64,000 nucleotides of DNA, taken from the NCBI RefSeq assembly GCF_030296915.1, contig NZ_AP028031.1:1731501-1795500 (forward strand), in the 5' to 3' direction. Both the position numbers and the translations under genes were made by a program. Origin of the DNA: Anaerostipes hadrus ATCC 29173 = JCM 17467. Its GTDB lineage: Bacteria > Bacillota > Clostridia > Lachnospirales > Lachnospiraceae. Shown piece by piece: positions 37,713 to 47,153 of the stretch. The notes beneath the pieces are model-generated. The model saw only the letters and a program-made list of their open reading frames with translations, was not told the origin of the DNA and ran no database searches. Each line of letters begins with the position of its first letter. Within the stretch, counting starts at the first letter, position 1.

Positions 37713-40700
37713 TTATTCCTCTGTCATTGGTTTTATAAATTGCACCATCATTGTCTTTGCTGCATATTCCTCCATCATCATCTGGAGTTTTTCATCCTGC
37801 TGATGCCGGATCAGTTCATTTAGTTCATAAAAGCGGCTTCCCTTGCAGTACTTCAAATGATCTGTCACGACCACCTGGTCACGATATCTTCTTTCTTCTC
37901 CTTCTATGGTTACATAATGGTCATTTAATTCATGATCAAATATAGAAGCTGAGAATACATAATATCCAGGAAGCAGCTCTTTCATCACTTCCTCTTTCCA
38001 TACTGTACTTGTCCCATCCATAAAATGGAATATCACTGTCTGCCCACTCTTTGCACGAAATTCTATAAATGTTCTGGCACAAAGATACTTTGGAAGTTTT
38101 ATCACATCCAGATATTGGAACAACACTGGAAGAACATGATCCGTCTGAACCACCTGATGATCTTTGATCTTCTCGATGCGTCCTTTACATCTGTCACTTA
38201 AATTCTCTTTTTTATCTTTATAATAATCAAGATAGAGCTGCTGATACATCCAGTCCATCTTTCCGATGTCGATCTTCTTTCCGATCAGTTCATAAAATTC
38301 CTCTGGAAGTATCTGATCTTGTTCATATGCAAAATTCACATATTCTACTAACATCGCATCAATCAATGCCGTATCTGTCTGTACCTGCTGAATATAAGTA
38401 GAAAATACCTTAAATTCTGTTCCATCCACACCATCTGCGATACAGGCTTTTAACACACTTTCCACAAAAATGCGGTCATACATACCACCTTTGTTTCCTG
38501 CTTCAAATATTGCCAGCATCTCTTCCTTGGTTCCGTGGAAATATCTTTGCAGATATGCAACGATCTCACTGTTTTCCTCTCCCCTGGAGAATGCATATTC
38601 ACACATCTCAACCAACAGTTCTGAGCGTCTGGTACTTAATGTTGTCAGTGCATATAAGCAGATCGTACACAATTGCTGCTTATCCAAAAACTGATATCCG
38701 TATTGTTCGATTCCTTTCAAAGCCTCATTATACAATTCCCCTGCTATGAAATAGCAAATCATATGAATTCTGTTTCCGTCTTTTAAGCTCTTCCATTCCA
38801 CATAAGAAAGTGCACGTTTCAATTCTTCAGACATCTCATGTTCCCAGTAATAATCCAACACTTTTTCAAATAACTGCTGTTCATAGTCTTCATCCAGTGC
38901 TCTACTCTTTAATGCAGATAACACAACTGGGAAGTCTTCGTCTTCTAATTGTTGTTTTCTTTCAAAAGCTGCACCTTTATATAGGACAAAATGCTCATTC
39001 GTTCCGTCTGCTGCCTCACAATATGCCTGGATCTGCTCCTTCGTCCAGATTGGTTTTAACTGATAAGCCACTGATCCAATGTATCTGTTTTCCTCACTGT
39101 CAAAAAACACAAATGATGCATGTTCGTCAAAAATCTCTACATAGATCTTTTCTTCTCTTAAGTAACAAACATCCAGATTCTTCTTCCATCTCTGACTAAT
39201 CTCCGCTTTCTGGATAAATTCATTGTCACAGATCAACTGTCTGACAAAAATAATATTACCTAAATCCTGCCTTGATCTCTCATCTTCCAGCAATTCTTCA
39301 AAATAATACCGGTATAATAAGATCAGATCTTCATTGATCTGACCTCTTCTTAATTCTTCTCTTAAAAAAGCTCTGATCAATTCTTCATAATTTGCAAACA
39401 CCTTATGGTATTTTCTTCTGTTCTGTACAACATTTGCAAACAGACGGCTTTGATCTTCTTTTCCAAGACTCTTACTATACGTAAAATATCTTAAGATCTC
39501 TTCTGGGAGCAATGGATATTGTCCCTTCGGGATTGTTCTTAAAAAAGCTTCCTGCAAGCCAATGAGCTGTACTCCTCTTTGAAGTGCTTCCTCATAATAA
39601 GGATGACAGTCCTCGTCCATACAATTGCCTTGGATCATCAGTGCGCAGATTCCCTGCAGCACATCACTCTGACGGTATTCTTTATAAATACAAAGGAACA
39701 ACCAAAGGACTTCTTCGGAAAACACCTTGTTTCTTGAAATCAAAAAACAAATCCTTCCAATGAGTTTGGAATTCAGGATCTTCTCCTCTGCACCAAATTC
39801 AAGCACCCATAATTCATAAGAATCTATCTCATCCAACAGCTGCTCATCTTCGCCTAAAATACAGCATCCTTCAAATTGCAAAAGCGGATTTTGACATCCT
39901 TCCTGATATAATTCTTTGATCAGTTCCATTCGAAGTTTAGCATCCTTCATCAATTCTTCGCTTAGATTCATATAAAGCCAGAACAGATATCCTTTGATTT
40001 TTCCATCTTCGCATTGATCATAGAGTTCTTTAATCTCATCTCTTGATCTTATGATCGTTTCTTCTTCCTTATCATAAAATGCCTGAAGATACCAAACATA
40101 GCCCTGCGCGATCAAAAGCGGCTCTTTCGATGCATCTTCTGGAATCTTTTCTTCTAAGTCTCCTTTTCCTTCAAGAATAGAAAGATGCAGTTTCATCAGA
40201 TCATAAATACGATTCTTAACCGGATCATCCGGCATCTTATCAAGAACCATATTTCCTCTCTCATAAAGCTGACTTGTTGTAATCCTTCCTGTACAGAAAT
40301 CCACATATAATTCGATCAATTTCTTTTGACGGAATTCTTCTTCTTTTTTTCTTTCACTTTTCTGTTCTTTATAGACAACCTCGATCTGCAGAGTCTGATA
40401 AACAGTCTGAATGATCAGATGGTCGATATCTCCATCCTTCGGAATTGTTTTCATATCTGCATAGATCGTCAGAGTGCCATCTTCAAAATCCTCTGCCTGA
40501 AATGTATTCTTGTGAAGAGACAGGAAAGTTCCGTCACTTTTTATTCTCCCTACCAGATACCCCCATCCTTCTCTCTTGACTTTTATCTCCAATGGTTCAT
40601 CAAGATTCATGATCGTTGCCTGATAGATCGTCTTTGCTGCACTCAAGAGAACCGGCTTTTTCTGTCCTGAACTCAGCAAAAATTCCTCCAAGATCTGATT

Positions 40701-40856
40701 CCTGTTTCTCCCCAGCAAAAGCTGATGATAAAGCTCTTTTTCTTCTCTTCGATCTTTTAGATATTCTTCTTTAAACGCTTCAGAAAAAAAGAGTGTTTTT
40801 GCCTCTTTTATATCTTCTTTCACGATATTTGTAAAATTTTCCAATGATTCTGACAT
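37713..40856 (-). CDS. large DUF5717-like protein
   Basis: 1047 residues resembling the DUF5717 family of Lachnospiraceae (from memory). An N-terminal beta region (about 65-165, with KREGWGYLVGRIKSDGTFLSL) is followed by several hundred residues of helical-repeat character. A beta insertion at about 590-640 (EKIYVEIFDEHASFVFFDSEENRYIG) and a C-terminal beta domain (about 900-1010) complete it. No signal peptide or membrane helix is seen. ATG 40856 follows AAGGAG at about 11 nt; a TTG nine codons upstream is the alternative. It is the first gene of the operon and a plausible scaffold for its partners. Confidence 0.65.
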   Translation of the reverse strand: MSESLENFTNIVKEDIKEAKTLFFSEAFKEEYLKDRREEKELYHQLLLGRNRNQILEEFLLSSGQKKPVLLSAAKTIYQATIMNLDEPLEIKVKREGWGYLVGRIKSDGTFLSLHKNTFQAEDFEDGTLTIYADMKTIPKDGDIDHLIIQTVYQTLQIEVVYKEQKSERKKEEEFRQKKLIELYVDFCTGRITTSQLYERGNMVLDKMPDDPVKNRIYDLMKLHLSILEGKGDLEEKIPEDASKEPLLIAQGYVWYLQAFYDKEEETIIRSRDEIKELYDQCEDGKIKGYLFWLYMNLSEELMKDAKLRMELIKELYQEGCQNPLLQFEGCCILGEDEQLLDEIDSYELWVLEFGAEEKILNSKLIGRICFLISRNKVFSEEVLWLFLCIYKEYRQSDVLQGICALMIQGNCMDEDCHPYYEEALQRGVQLIGLQEAFLRTIPKGQYPLLPEEILRYFTYSKSLGKEDQSRLFANVVQNRRKYHKVFANYEELIRAFLREELRRGQINEDLILLYRYYFEELLEDERSRQDLGNIIFVRQLICDNEFIQKAEISQRWKKNLDVCYLREEKIYVEIFDEHASFVFFDSEENRYIGSVAYQLKPIWTKEQIQAYCEAADGTNEHFVLYKGAAFERKQQLEDEDFPVVLSALKSRALDEDYEQQLFEKVLDYYWEHEMSEELKRALSYVEWKSLKDGNRIHMICYFIAGELYNEALKGIEQYGYQFLDKQQLCTICLYALTTLSTRRSELLVEMCEYAFSRGEENSEIVAYLQRYFHGTKEEMLAIFEAGNKGGMYDRIFVESVLKACIADGVDGTEFKVFSTYIQQVQTDTALIDAMLVEYVNFAYEQDQILPEEFYELIGKKIDIGKMDWMYQQLYLDYYKDKKENLSDRCKGRIEKIKDHQVVQTDHVLPVLFQYLDVIKLPKYLCARTFIEFRAKSGQTVIFHFMDGTSTVWKEEVMKELLPGYYVFSASIFDHELNDHYVTIEGEERRYRDQVVVTDHLKYCKGSRFYELNELIRHQQDEKLQMMMEEYAAKTMMVQFIKPMTEE

Positions 40857-41011
40857 AATCTTATTCTGCTCCTTGCCAACCAAAAGATTTTGTGGGTATA
40901 ATTATGATGTAAATATCAAAAATACAAATTCAAGTACACCCATGCGTACTTATCGCATAATATGTATTATACCAAATTTCGACACAATAGAAAAGGAAAA
41001 GAGGAATTACC

Positions 41012-42097
41012 ATGTCAGAAAAAAAACAAGAATTTCACGGAAGTGATCTTGAGAAAGTAGAAGCTTATTATGGAATCAAAAAAGAAGATATCATTCCCTT
41101 TGCCGGAAATGTCAATCCGCTCGGAATTTCTCCTTTGTTAAAGAAAAGTATGGCTTCTCATATTGAATCGATCAGCGAATATCCTGACCGTGATTATAAA
41201 GAGCTTCGTTCCACCCTTGCACTTTACTGCAATGTCCCAATGGAACATATCATTGTTGGAAATGGTGCAACTGAGATGATCAGTCTGACCATGCAGCTGT
41301 TACGTCCAAAACATGCCTTGCTGCTTTCTCCAACTTATTCTGAGTATACAAGAGAGATCGATCTGGTTGGCGGACATGTAGAAGAATATTTTTTAAGAGA
41401 AGATCTTGATTTTAAACTAGATCTTAATGACCTGATTTCAAAGCTTACCGATGATATTGATCTTCTTGCGATCTGTAACCCAAACAACCCGACGTCCAGC
41501 GCTTTGAATACCGAAGAGATCACAAAGATCCTAACTCATTGTAAATTACATGATATCTTCGTTATGATCGATGAAACTTATGTAGAATTTGCACCTGATA
41601 TTGATACGATCTCTGCAGTATCCCTAACAACAAAATTCGATAATTTCATGATACTTCGTGGAACTTCCAAATTCTTCTGCGCTCCAGGACTGCGACTTGG
41701 ATATGGAATCTGTGGAAATCTTGCTTTCCTTGAACGTATGAACAGTATCAAAAATCCTTGGACGATCAATACACTTGCTGCTCTTGCAGGAGAAGCTATG
41801 TTTATGGATACAGATTATATTCAAACAACAAAGGATTATATACAATCTGAACGTACACGCTGCATTGATATTTTATCCAAACGCGATAACCTAAAGATTT
41901 ATCCAGCTTATGCAAACTTTATCCTTGTAAAATTATTAGATGGCACAACTTCTTTTGAAATGTTTGAACGTTGCATTAAGTCTGGCCTGATGATCCGTGA
42001 CTGTGCAAGTTTCCATGGACTAGACGGTGAATTTATCCGATTCTGTATTCAGAAGAAAGAAGATAACGATCGTTTGCTGAATTTATTGACACTCTGA
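41012..42097 (+). CDS. PLP-dependent aminotransferase (HisC/CobD-like)
   Basis: 361-residue fold-type I enzyme. N-terminal NVNPLGISPLLK, substrate/cofactor stretch VGNGATEMISLTMQ, ICNPNNPTSS, MIDETYVEF and the PLP-Lys motif GTSKFFCAPGLRLGYG. The start FHGSDLEKVEAYYG resembles CobD threonine-phosphate decarboxylase more than HisC. No cobalamin or histidine genes are nearby to decide. AAAAGAGGAA is upstream of ATG 41012. It is alone on the plus strand, ending at an 18-bp hairpin. Confidence 0.75.
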   Translation: MSEKKQEFHGSDLEKVEAYYGIKKEDIIPFAGNVNPLGISPLLKKSMASHIESISEYPDRDYKELRSTLALYCNVPMEHIIVGNGATEMISLTMQLLRPKHALLLSPTYSEYTREIDLVGGHVEEYFLREDLDFKLDLNDLISKLTDDIDLLAICNPNNPTSSALNTEEITKILTHCKLHDIFVMIDETYVEFAPDIDTISAVSLTTKFDNFMILRGTSKFFCAPGLRLGYGICGNLAFLERMNSIKNPWTINTLAALAGEAMFMDTDYIQTTKDYIQSERTRCIDILSKRDNLKIYPAYANFILVKLLDGTTSFEMFERCIKSGLMIRDCASFHGLDGEFIRFCIQKKEDNDRLLNLLTL

Positions 42098-42120
42098 TCA
42101 TAAATATTTTTATAAAAACA

Positions 42121-42168
42121 AGAAATCCCTGAGAATGAATCTTTTACAACTCATTCTCAGGGATTTCT
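42121..42168 (-). terminator. strong hairpin terminator between hisC-like and ridA
   Basis: A perfect 18-bp stem (42121-42138 with 42151-42168) with a 12-nt loop. The minus-strand tail TGTTTTTATAAAAAT makes it a good terminator after ridA. The plus-strand tail is weak, though the stem may still stop the aminotransferase transcript. Confidence 0.85.
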
Positions 42169-42181
42169 ATAACTCATCTAT

Positions 42182-42559
42182 TTATTTTACTGCGATAACT
42201 TCAATCTCGATCAGTGCTCCTTTTGGTAGAGCTCCTGCCTGTACACAAGATCTTGCTGGTTTGTTATCTCCAAATGCTTCTTCGTAGATTTCATTGATTT
42301 CTGCAAAATCGTTGATATCTGCTAAGAACACTGTTGTTTTGATAACATTATCTAATGTAAGATCTGATGCTTTTAATACAGCACCTAAGTTCGCTAATAC
42401 CTGTTTGGTCTGTGCTGCGACACCTTCTTTTAATTCCTGTGTCTGTGGATCTAATCCGATCTGTCCGGATGTAAATACGAAATCTCCTGCTTCTACTGCA
42501 TGACAATATGGTCCTACTGCTGCTGGAGCATTCTCTGCATTGATGATCTTTGTATCCAT
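42182..42559 (-). CDS. ridA: RidA family enamine/imine deaminase
   Basis: 125 residues, the standard RidA length. Motifs NAPAAVGPYCHAVEAGDFVFTSGQ and the C-terminal RSCVQAGALPKGALIEIE with the catalytic Arg. It removes reactive enamines produced by PLP enzymes. AGGCAGGAAG precedes ATG 42559. It is 30 nt downstream of lepB on the same strand. Confidence 0.93.
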   Translation of the reverse strand: MDTKIINAENAPAAVGPYCHAVEAGDFVFTSGQIGLDPQTQELKEGVAAQTKQVLANLGAVLKASDLTLDNVIKTTVFLADINDFAEINEIYEEAFGDNKPARSCVQAGALPKGALIEIEVIAVK

Positions 42560-42588
42560 CTTATCTTCCTGCCTTTCTCTTTGGTCAT

Positions 42589-43140
42589 TTACTTGATCAC
42601 TTTAATCGATGGGTAATACCTAAACCATGCTTTTCCTAAGACTTCATCTCTGGAAACATAATGGGTCTCCCATTCTCTGGCATCATTTGAATTATTTCTG
42701 TTATCTCCCATCACAAAATACCCGTTCTTTGGTACTTTATATGGTCCAAAATCTTCTACTGGTTCTTCTTTGATATATGGCTCACTGAGTGCTTTCTTAC
42801 TTCCATTAATATATACTTTACCGTCTTTTACCAACACAGTCTCTCCTGGAAGTGCTATTACACGCTTAATAAACCATTCTGTCTCATCATCCGGATATTT
42901 GAAGATAATGATATCTCCACGTTTCGGATCGTTAAACCAATAGGATGTTCGAAGAGCGATCAGTTTATCATTCGTCATGATCGTATTCTCCATCGAACCA
43001 CTTGGAATATTCGCATTGATAATTACAAAATTCAAGATAAATTCTGTCAGAAGAATCGTTACAACAATACATGCGATCCAGCTAAATGCCTCACGCTTGA
43101 AACTTCTCTTCTGTTCTTTATCTGCATTTTCTTTGCTCAT
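42589..43140 (-). CDS. lepB: signal peptidase I
   Basis: 183-residue type I leader peptidase with one N-terminal membrane anchor (about 20-42). Catalytic Ser in NIPSGSMENTI, catalytic Lys in FIKRVIALPGE, and the terminal MGDNRNNSNDAREW box. It cleaves signal peptides outside the membrane. It follows purA by 19 nt. Confidence 0.95.
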   Translation of the reverse strand: MSKENADKEQKRSFKREAFSWIACIVVTILLTEFILNFVIINANIPSGSMENTIMTNDKLIALRTSYWFNDPKRGDIIIFKYPDDETEWFIKRVIALPGETVLVKDGKVYINGSKKALSEPYIKEEPVEDFGPYKVPKNGYFVMGDNRNNSNDAREWETHYVSRDEVLGKAWFRYYPSIKVIK

Positions 43141-43159
43141 ATTGATCTGTCCTTAATAA

Positions 43160-44446
43160 TTAATCCTCAAAACCACGTCTGATGATATCATGTCTTTCTG
43201 GTCCGTTAGATATCAAAGTGATCGGATATCCTATCTTCTCTTCTACGAACTCGATGTACTTACGGCAGTTTTCTGGAAGATCTTCGTAGTTTTTGATTCC
43301 ACGGATATCAGATTTCCATCCTGGAAGTACTTCTAATACTGGTTTCGCTTTCTCAAGTTTTCCTGTTGTTGGGAAATCTGTTGTTACTTCTCCATCAATT
43401 TCGTATCCAACACATACAGGAATCTCATCTAAGTATCCAAGTACGTCTAATACTGTAAATGCAACATCTGTTGTTCCCTGCATACGGCATCCGTATTTGG
43501 TTGCTACAACATCAAACCATCCCATTCTTCTTGGACGTCCTGTAGTTGCTCCAAATTCTCCTCCATCTCCACCGCGGCGGCGAAGTTCATCTGCTTCATC
43601 TCCAAAGATCTCACTTACGAAAGCTCCAGCTCCTACAGCACTTGAATATGCCTTTACAACTGTAACGACTTTCTTGATCTCATATGGAGGGATTCCGGCT
43701 CCGATCGCACCATATCCTGCTAATGTAGAAGATGATGTAACCATTGGATAGATTCCGTGATCAGGGTCTTTTAATGATCCTAACTGTCCTTCTAATAAGA
43801 TATTCTTTCCTTCTTTGATCGCTTCATGCAAGAACAGAGATGTATCACATACATATGGTGCTACCATCTCTTTGTATTCCATTAATGTATTGTATAATTC
43901 ATCTGGATCAAGAAGTGGTTTATGGTATAAATGCTCTAATAAAACATTCTTCTTTTCACATACTGCTTTGATCTTTTCTTTTAAAGAATCATCATCAAAT
44001 AATTCGCTTACCTGGAAACCGATCTTTGCATATTTGTCTGAATAAAATGGTGCAATACCAGATTTTGTTGATCCAAAAGAATTCTTTCCTAAACGTTCTT
44101 CTTCATACTGATCAAATAAAATATGATATGGCATGACCATCTGTGCACGATCTGATACTAAGATCTTTGGCTGTGGAACACCCTGACTTACGATTCCTTC
44201 GATCTCTTTAAATAATACAGGGATATTTAATGCCACACCATTACCGATCACACTAGTTGTATGGTTGTAGAATACCCCAGATGGTAATGTATGCAATGCA
44301 AACTTACCATAGTCATTAATGATCGTATGACCTGCATTTGCTCCTCCCTGAAAACGAACGATAATATCGGATGTTTCACCCAACATGTCTGTAATCTTAC
44401 CTTTTCCTTCGTCTCCCCAATTGGCTCCAACGACTGCTTTTACCAT
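43160..44446 (-). CDS. purA: adenylosuccinate synthetase
   Basis: 428 residues. N-terminal GTP loop GANWGDEGKGKITDML, FQGGANAGHTI, TKSGIAPFYSDK, and the IMP/aspartate regions GEFGATTGRPRRMGWFD and SNGPERHDI. It converts IMP and aspartate to adenylosuccinate in AMP synthesis. AGGAGGATACACAT precedes ATG 44446, and a consensus promoter lies 90 nt upstream. Confidence 0.96.
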   Translation of the reverse strand: MVKAVVGANWGDEGKGKITDMLGETSDIIVRFQGGANAGHTIINDYGKFALHTLPSGVFYNHTTSVIGNGVALNIPVLFKEIEGIVSQGVPQPKILVSDRAQMVMPYHILFDQYEEERLGKNSFGSTKSGIAPFYSDKYAKIGFQVSELFDDDSLKEKIKAVCEKKNVLLEHLYHKPLLDPDELYNTLMEYKEMVAPYVCDTSLFLHEAIKEGKNILLEGQLGSLKDPDHGIYPMVTSSSTLAGYGAIGAGIPPYEIKKVVTVVKAYSSAVGAGAFVSEIFGDEADELRRRGGDGGEFGATTGRPRRMGWFDVVATKYGCRMQGTTDVAFTVLDVLGYLDEIPVCVGYEIDGEVTTDFPTTGKLEKAKPVLEVLPGWKSDIRGIKNYEDLPENCRKYIEFVEEKIGYPITLISNGPERHDIIRRGFED

Positions 44447-44536
44447 ATGTGTATCCTCCTAATAAAATCAATTACTTTGACTTTTTCTTATATTATTTAT
44501 AATGCTGTTATATTTAACAACATGACAACACGTTTC

Positions 44537-44565
44537 ATTCTATATCGTTTTGGGCACTCTGTCAA
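44537..44565 (-). promoter_or_regulatory. purA promoter with an inverted repeat over the -35
   Basis: Perfect TTGACA (44565-44560), 17-bp spacer, TAGAAT (44542-44537). The -35 is embedded in an inverted repeat, GGGCACTCTG (44552-44561) and CAGAGTGTCC (44568-44577), with one mismatch. It has no U-run, so it is a possible operator rather than a terminator. Confidence 0.75.
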
Positions 44566-44588
44566 GGCAGAGTGTCCAAAGCTTTAAT

Positions 44589-47084
44589 TTATTTTCCATC
44601 TTTTACACTAAACAGGTCTGTACTTACATGTTTCTTATCCATCAGACTGTTATACTGTAGATACTGATACTGAGTGATCAGTTTTGTATATTCATTATTC
44701 TCAGATAACTCATGGTTCTTTCCATCTTTATCAACATATCCATTGGCATTTAATGCTGGGACTTCATTTCTCATATTTAATAAGAACTCATTGTATCTTG
44801 ACATCTTTAAGTTTGTCTGCTGTAACATCAGGCTTGATAAATAGTTTGCACTGACATTTTCCACATCGCTCTTTGCATCAATATCATAATTTGCCCAGAT
44901 GATAAATGGAACTGTATATTTCTTCTGCAGTTCTTTTAAACTTAAGCTGTTTAGAGATTTTCCATATAACAGCTCATAGAAAGAATCCTCAAGTTTTGGC
45001 TGATGATCTCCAAACATTACAACGATCGTTGGCTCTTTCTGATTCTTAAAGTAGTTGATGATCTTCTCGAATGCTCGATCTGATTCATGGATCAGTGATA
45101 AATAACGGTTTGCTGTATCTGTTGCCTTCTCATCTTTGATCTTGATCTCTTCCTTAAAGTTCTTGTCTGCGATCAGATATCCACCATGGTTCTGGATCGT
45201 TACATTGAATAAGAATAATGGCTGTCCCGCTTTTTTCTTATTAAAGATATCTATGATCTTATTGTAATCTTCTGCATCACTATACCATCCTCTGAATTTC
45301 TCTCCATTTGGATTCATAGATGTCTCATCTAAGAAATTATCAAATCCAATTAGCGGATATACCGTATCTCGGTTCCATCCGTGTGCTTTGTATGGATGGA
45401 ATGCCAGTGTATCATATCCCTGCTGTTTTAACTGAGATGCCAGACTTGGCACCTTATGTTTTACAAACTGTGTATATGCATTTCCGTTTAATGGAAGAGA
45501 TGATACAGAGTTTCCTGTTAAGAACTCATACTCTGAATTACTTGTTCCTCCACCAAAAACAGATACCAGCATATGTCCTTTGATCGTATTTTCACTTAAA
45601 CTATTGATAAATGGCATAACCTCTTTGTTTGTCTTGATCTTATTTACTACATTCAGATCTGAGAATGTTTCATTCATTATCACGACAACATTTGGTTTCT
45701 GTTTTAATTTCTTATTGGTTCCCTGTGTTACCTGATACTTATCTGCGATCTTATCTACCGCTTCTGGACTATATCCATCTGGCTGGGAAACGATCGTATA
45801 CTGAATATTCATTAAAAAGCTTAAAATATATCCATTTTTTAAGTATCCTTTCTTCTGTTGCCAGAAGTTTACAGCAACACCTTTCTTTGACAAAAAGTCT
45901 ACTCTTGTCAAGAAGAAAGAACTTCCTACTGTTACGATTGCTGTGATCAGTAATGCAACTAGACGTTTCTTCCAATGGAAGATCTTATATGTATCGAGTT
46001 TACATGCAAACACACATAATCCCAATAATACAACCGTCGCAACGATTGCTGGTTTATCATAACTTAATACATAATGATCTGCAACGTCCATTGCTGTTCC
46101 AAGTGCATAAATATCTGCCGGCGTGATCGGTGTTCCACGGAATGCTAATACAAAATAGTTTCCGATCGCAGCTGCATATAAAAATACATCTCCAACGAGC
46201 AACGCCCATTTCACACGGTTAAAGATCAGTAATAAAATGAAGAACAATATATAGTACCATAGGATGTTCATTCCAAATGCCAATTTATTCATCACACTGA
46301 TCGGATTATAGAATACTTTTTCTACCATATAAAATGCGACCCATGGATTGACGATAAATAATGCCCATGTGAATCTCTTATTCCATTTTTCTGGAATCTT
46401 TAATGGTGTAAGAATTAAAATGATCAAAGCAAGTGTGATCGCTACTGTTAAAACAACTGCTGATACATCAATCTGTGTCGTCCACACTCTGGTTCTAACA
46501 TGAAAATTCTTCTGTGTTACACCATTTAATTTAGCTGACTGATAGATTTTTCCCATATTGCTTGATGTATACAGATATAATGGGCGTTCGGCCTTAATAC
46601 CCTTTCCTGTTATCTCGATCGTATAAGTTTCCCCTTTATTCAACTTCTGATTCACGACTACTTTGTACCATTTATTTTCATTACGCAAAGTACGACGCAT
46701 CGTTGCTTTCATATCTGTCAGTCCGTCAACCTCTAACAGTGTTGGAGTAATGTGGAAAATAGATTTTCCTTTACTGTCTTTTACATTCAGATCAATACTT
46801 CCTGCTCTTCCTGTCTGTTCGTTTCGGTCGATCATGATATCTAACCGTTCCATCGTATGTGAAACTGCTTTAAATTTCTGAACAACCTTATCACCATCTG
46901 TCACTTCAATCTTCGTCAGCTTATGTTCTGGTGTTCCTTTTGCAACTTTTTCGGAAAACTGGTCTTTATTCATCAAAACCAATACGATAAATGCGATCAA
47001 TGCTAAAACAATTCCATATTTCAGAACTTTTTGCATGACGCTGTGAAATTTTTGTAATTTCGTTTCACCATTTGTCTGTGTCAT
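44589..47084 (-). CDS. LTA synthase-like membrane sulfatase-fold enzyme with extra N-terminal luminal domain
   Basis: 831 residues. TM1 (about 22-40) is followed by an extracytoplasmic beta-rich region (about 50-200), about five further helices (210-405) and a LtaS-type phosphoglycerol transferase domain. Metal and nucleophile motifs: IMNETFSDL, FGGGTSNSEYEFLTG (catalytic Thr) and VMFGDHQPKLEDS. It probably transfers polyol-phosphate to a lipid- or wall-linked polymer. The N-terminal beta insertion is not part of plain LtaS. It is the last gene downstream of pheA (69-nt gap). A second member of the family lies at 57529-59535. Confidence 0.85.
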   Translation of the reverse strand: MTQTNGETKLQKFHSVMQKVLKYGIVLALIAFIVLVLMNKDQFSEKVAKGTPEHKLTKIEVTDGDKVVQKFKAVSHTMERLDIMIDRNEQTGRAGSIDLNVKDSKGKSIFHITPTLLEVDGLTDMKATMRRTLRNENKWYKVVVNQKLNKGETYTIEITGKGIKAERPLYLYTSSNMGKIYQSAKLNGVTQKNFHVRTRVWTTQIDVSAVVLTVAITLALIILILTPLKIPEKWNKRFTWALFIVNPWVAFYMVEKVFYNPISVMNKLAFGMNILWYYILFFILLLIFNRVKWALLVGDVFLYAAAIGNYFVLAFRGTPITPADIYALGTAMDVADHYVLSYDKPAIVATVVLLGLCVFACKLDTYKIFHWKKRLVALLITAIVTVGSSFFLTRVDFLSKKGVAVNFWQQKKGYLKNGYILSFLMNIQYTIVSQPDGYSPEAVDKIADKYQVTQGTNKKLKQKPNVVVIMNETFSDLNVVNKIKTNKEVMPFINSLSENTIKGHMLVSVFGGGTSNSEYEFLTGNSVSSLPLNGNAYTQFVKHKVPSLASQLKQQGYDTLAFHPYKAHGWNRDTVYPLIGFDNFLDETSMNPNGEKFRGWYSDAEDYNKIIDIFNKKKAGQPLFLFNVTIQNHGGYLIADKNFKEEIKIKDEKATDTANRYLSLIHESDRAFEKIINYFKNQKEPTIVVMFGDHQPKLEDSFYELLYGKSLNSLSLKELQKKYTVPFIIWANYDIDAKSDVENVSANYLSSLMLQQTNLKMSRYNEFLLNMRNEVPALNANGYVDKDGKNHELSENNEYTKLITQYQYLQYNSLMDKKHVSTDLFSVKDGK

Positions 47085-47153
47085 TTTACCTTACCTTCCA
47101 TTCGTTTGTATTTCCCCAGTTATTTTTCCTTTTTCTCTCTTTTTCATTCTCTC

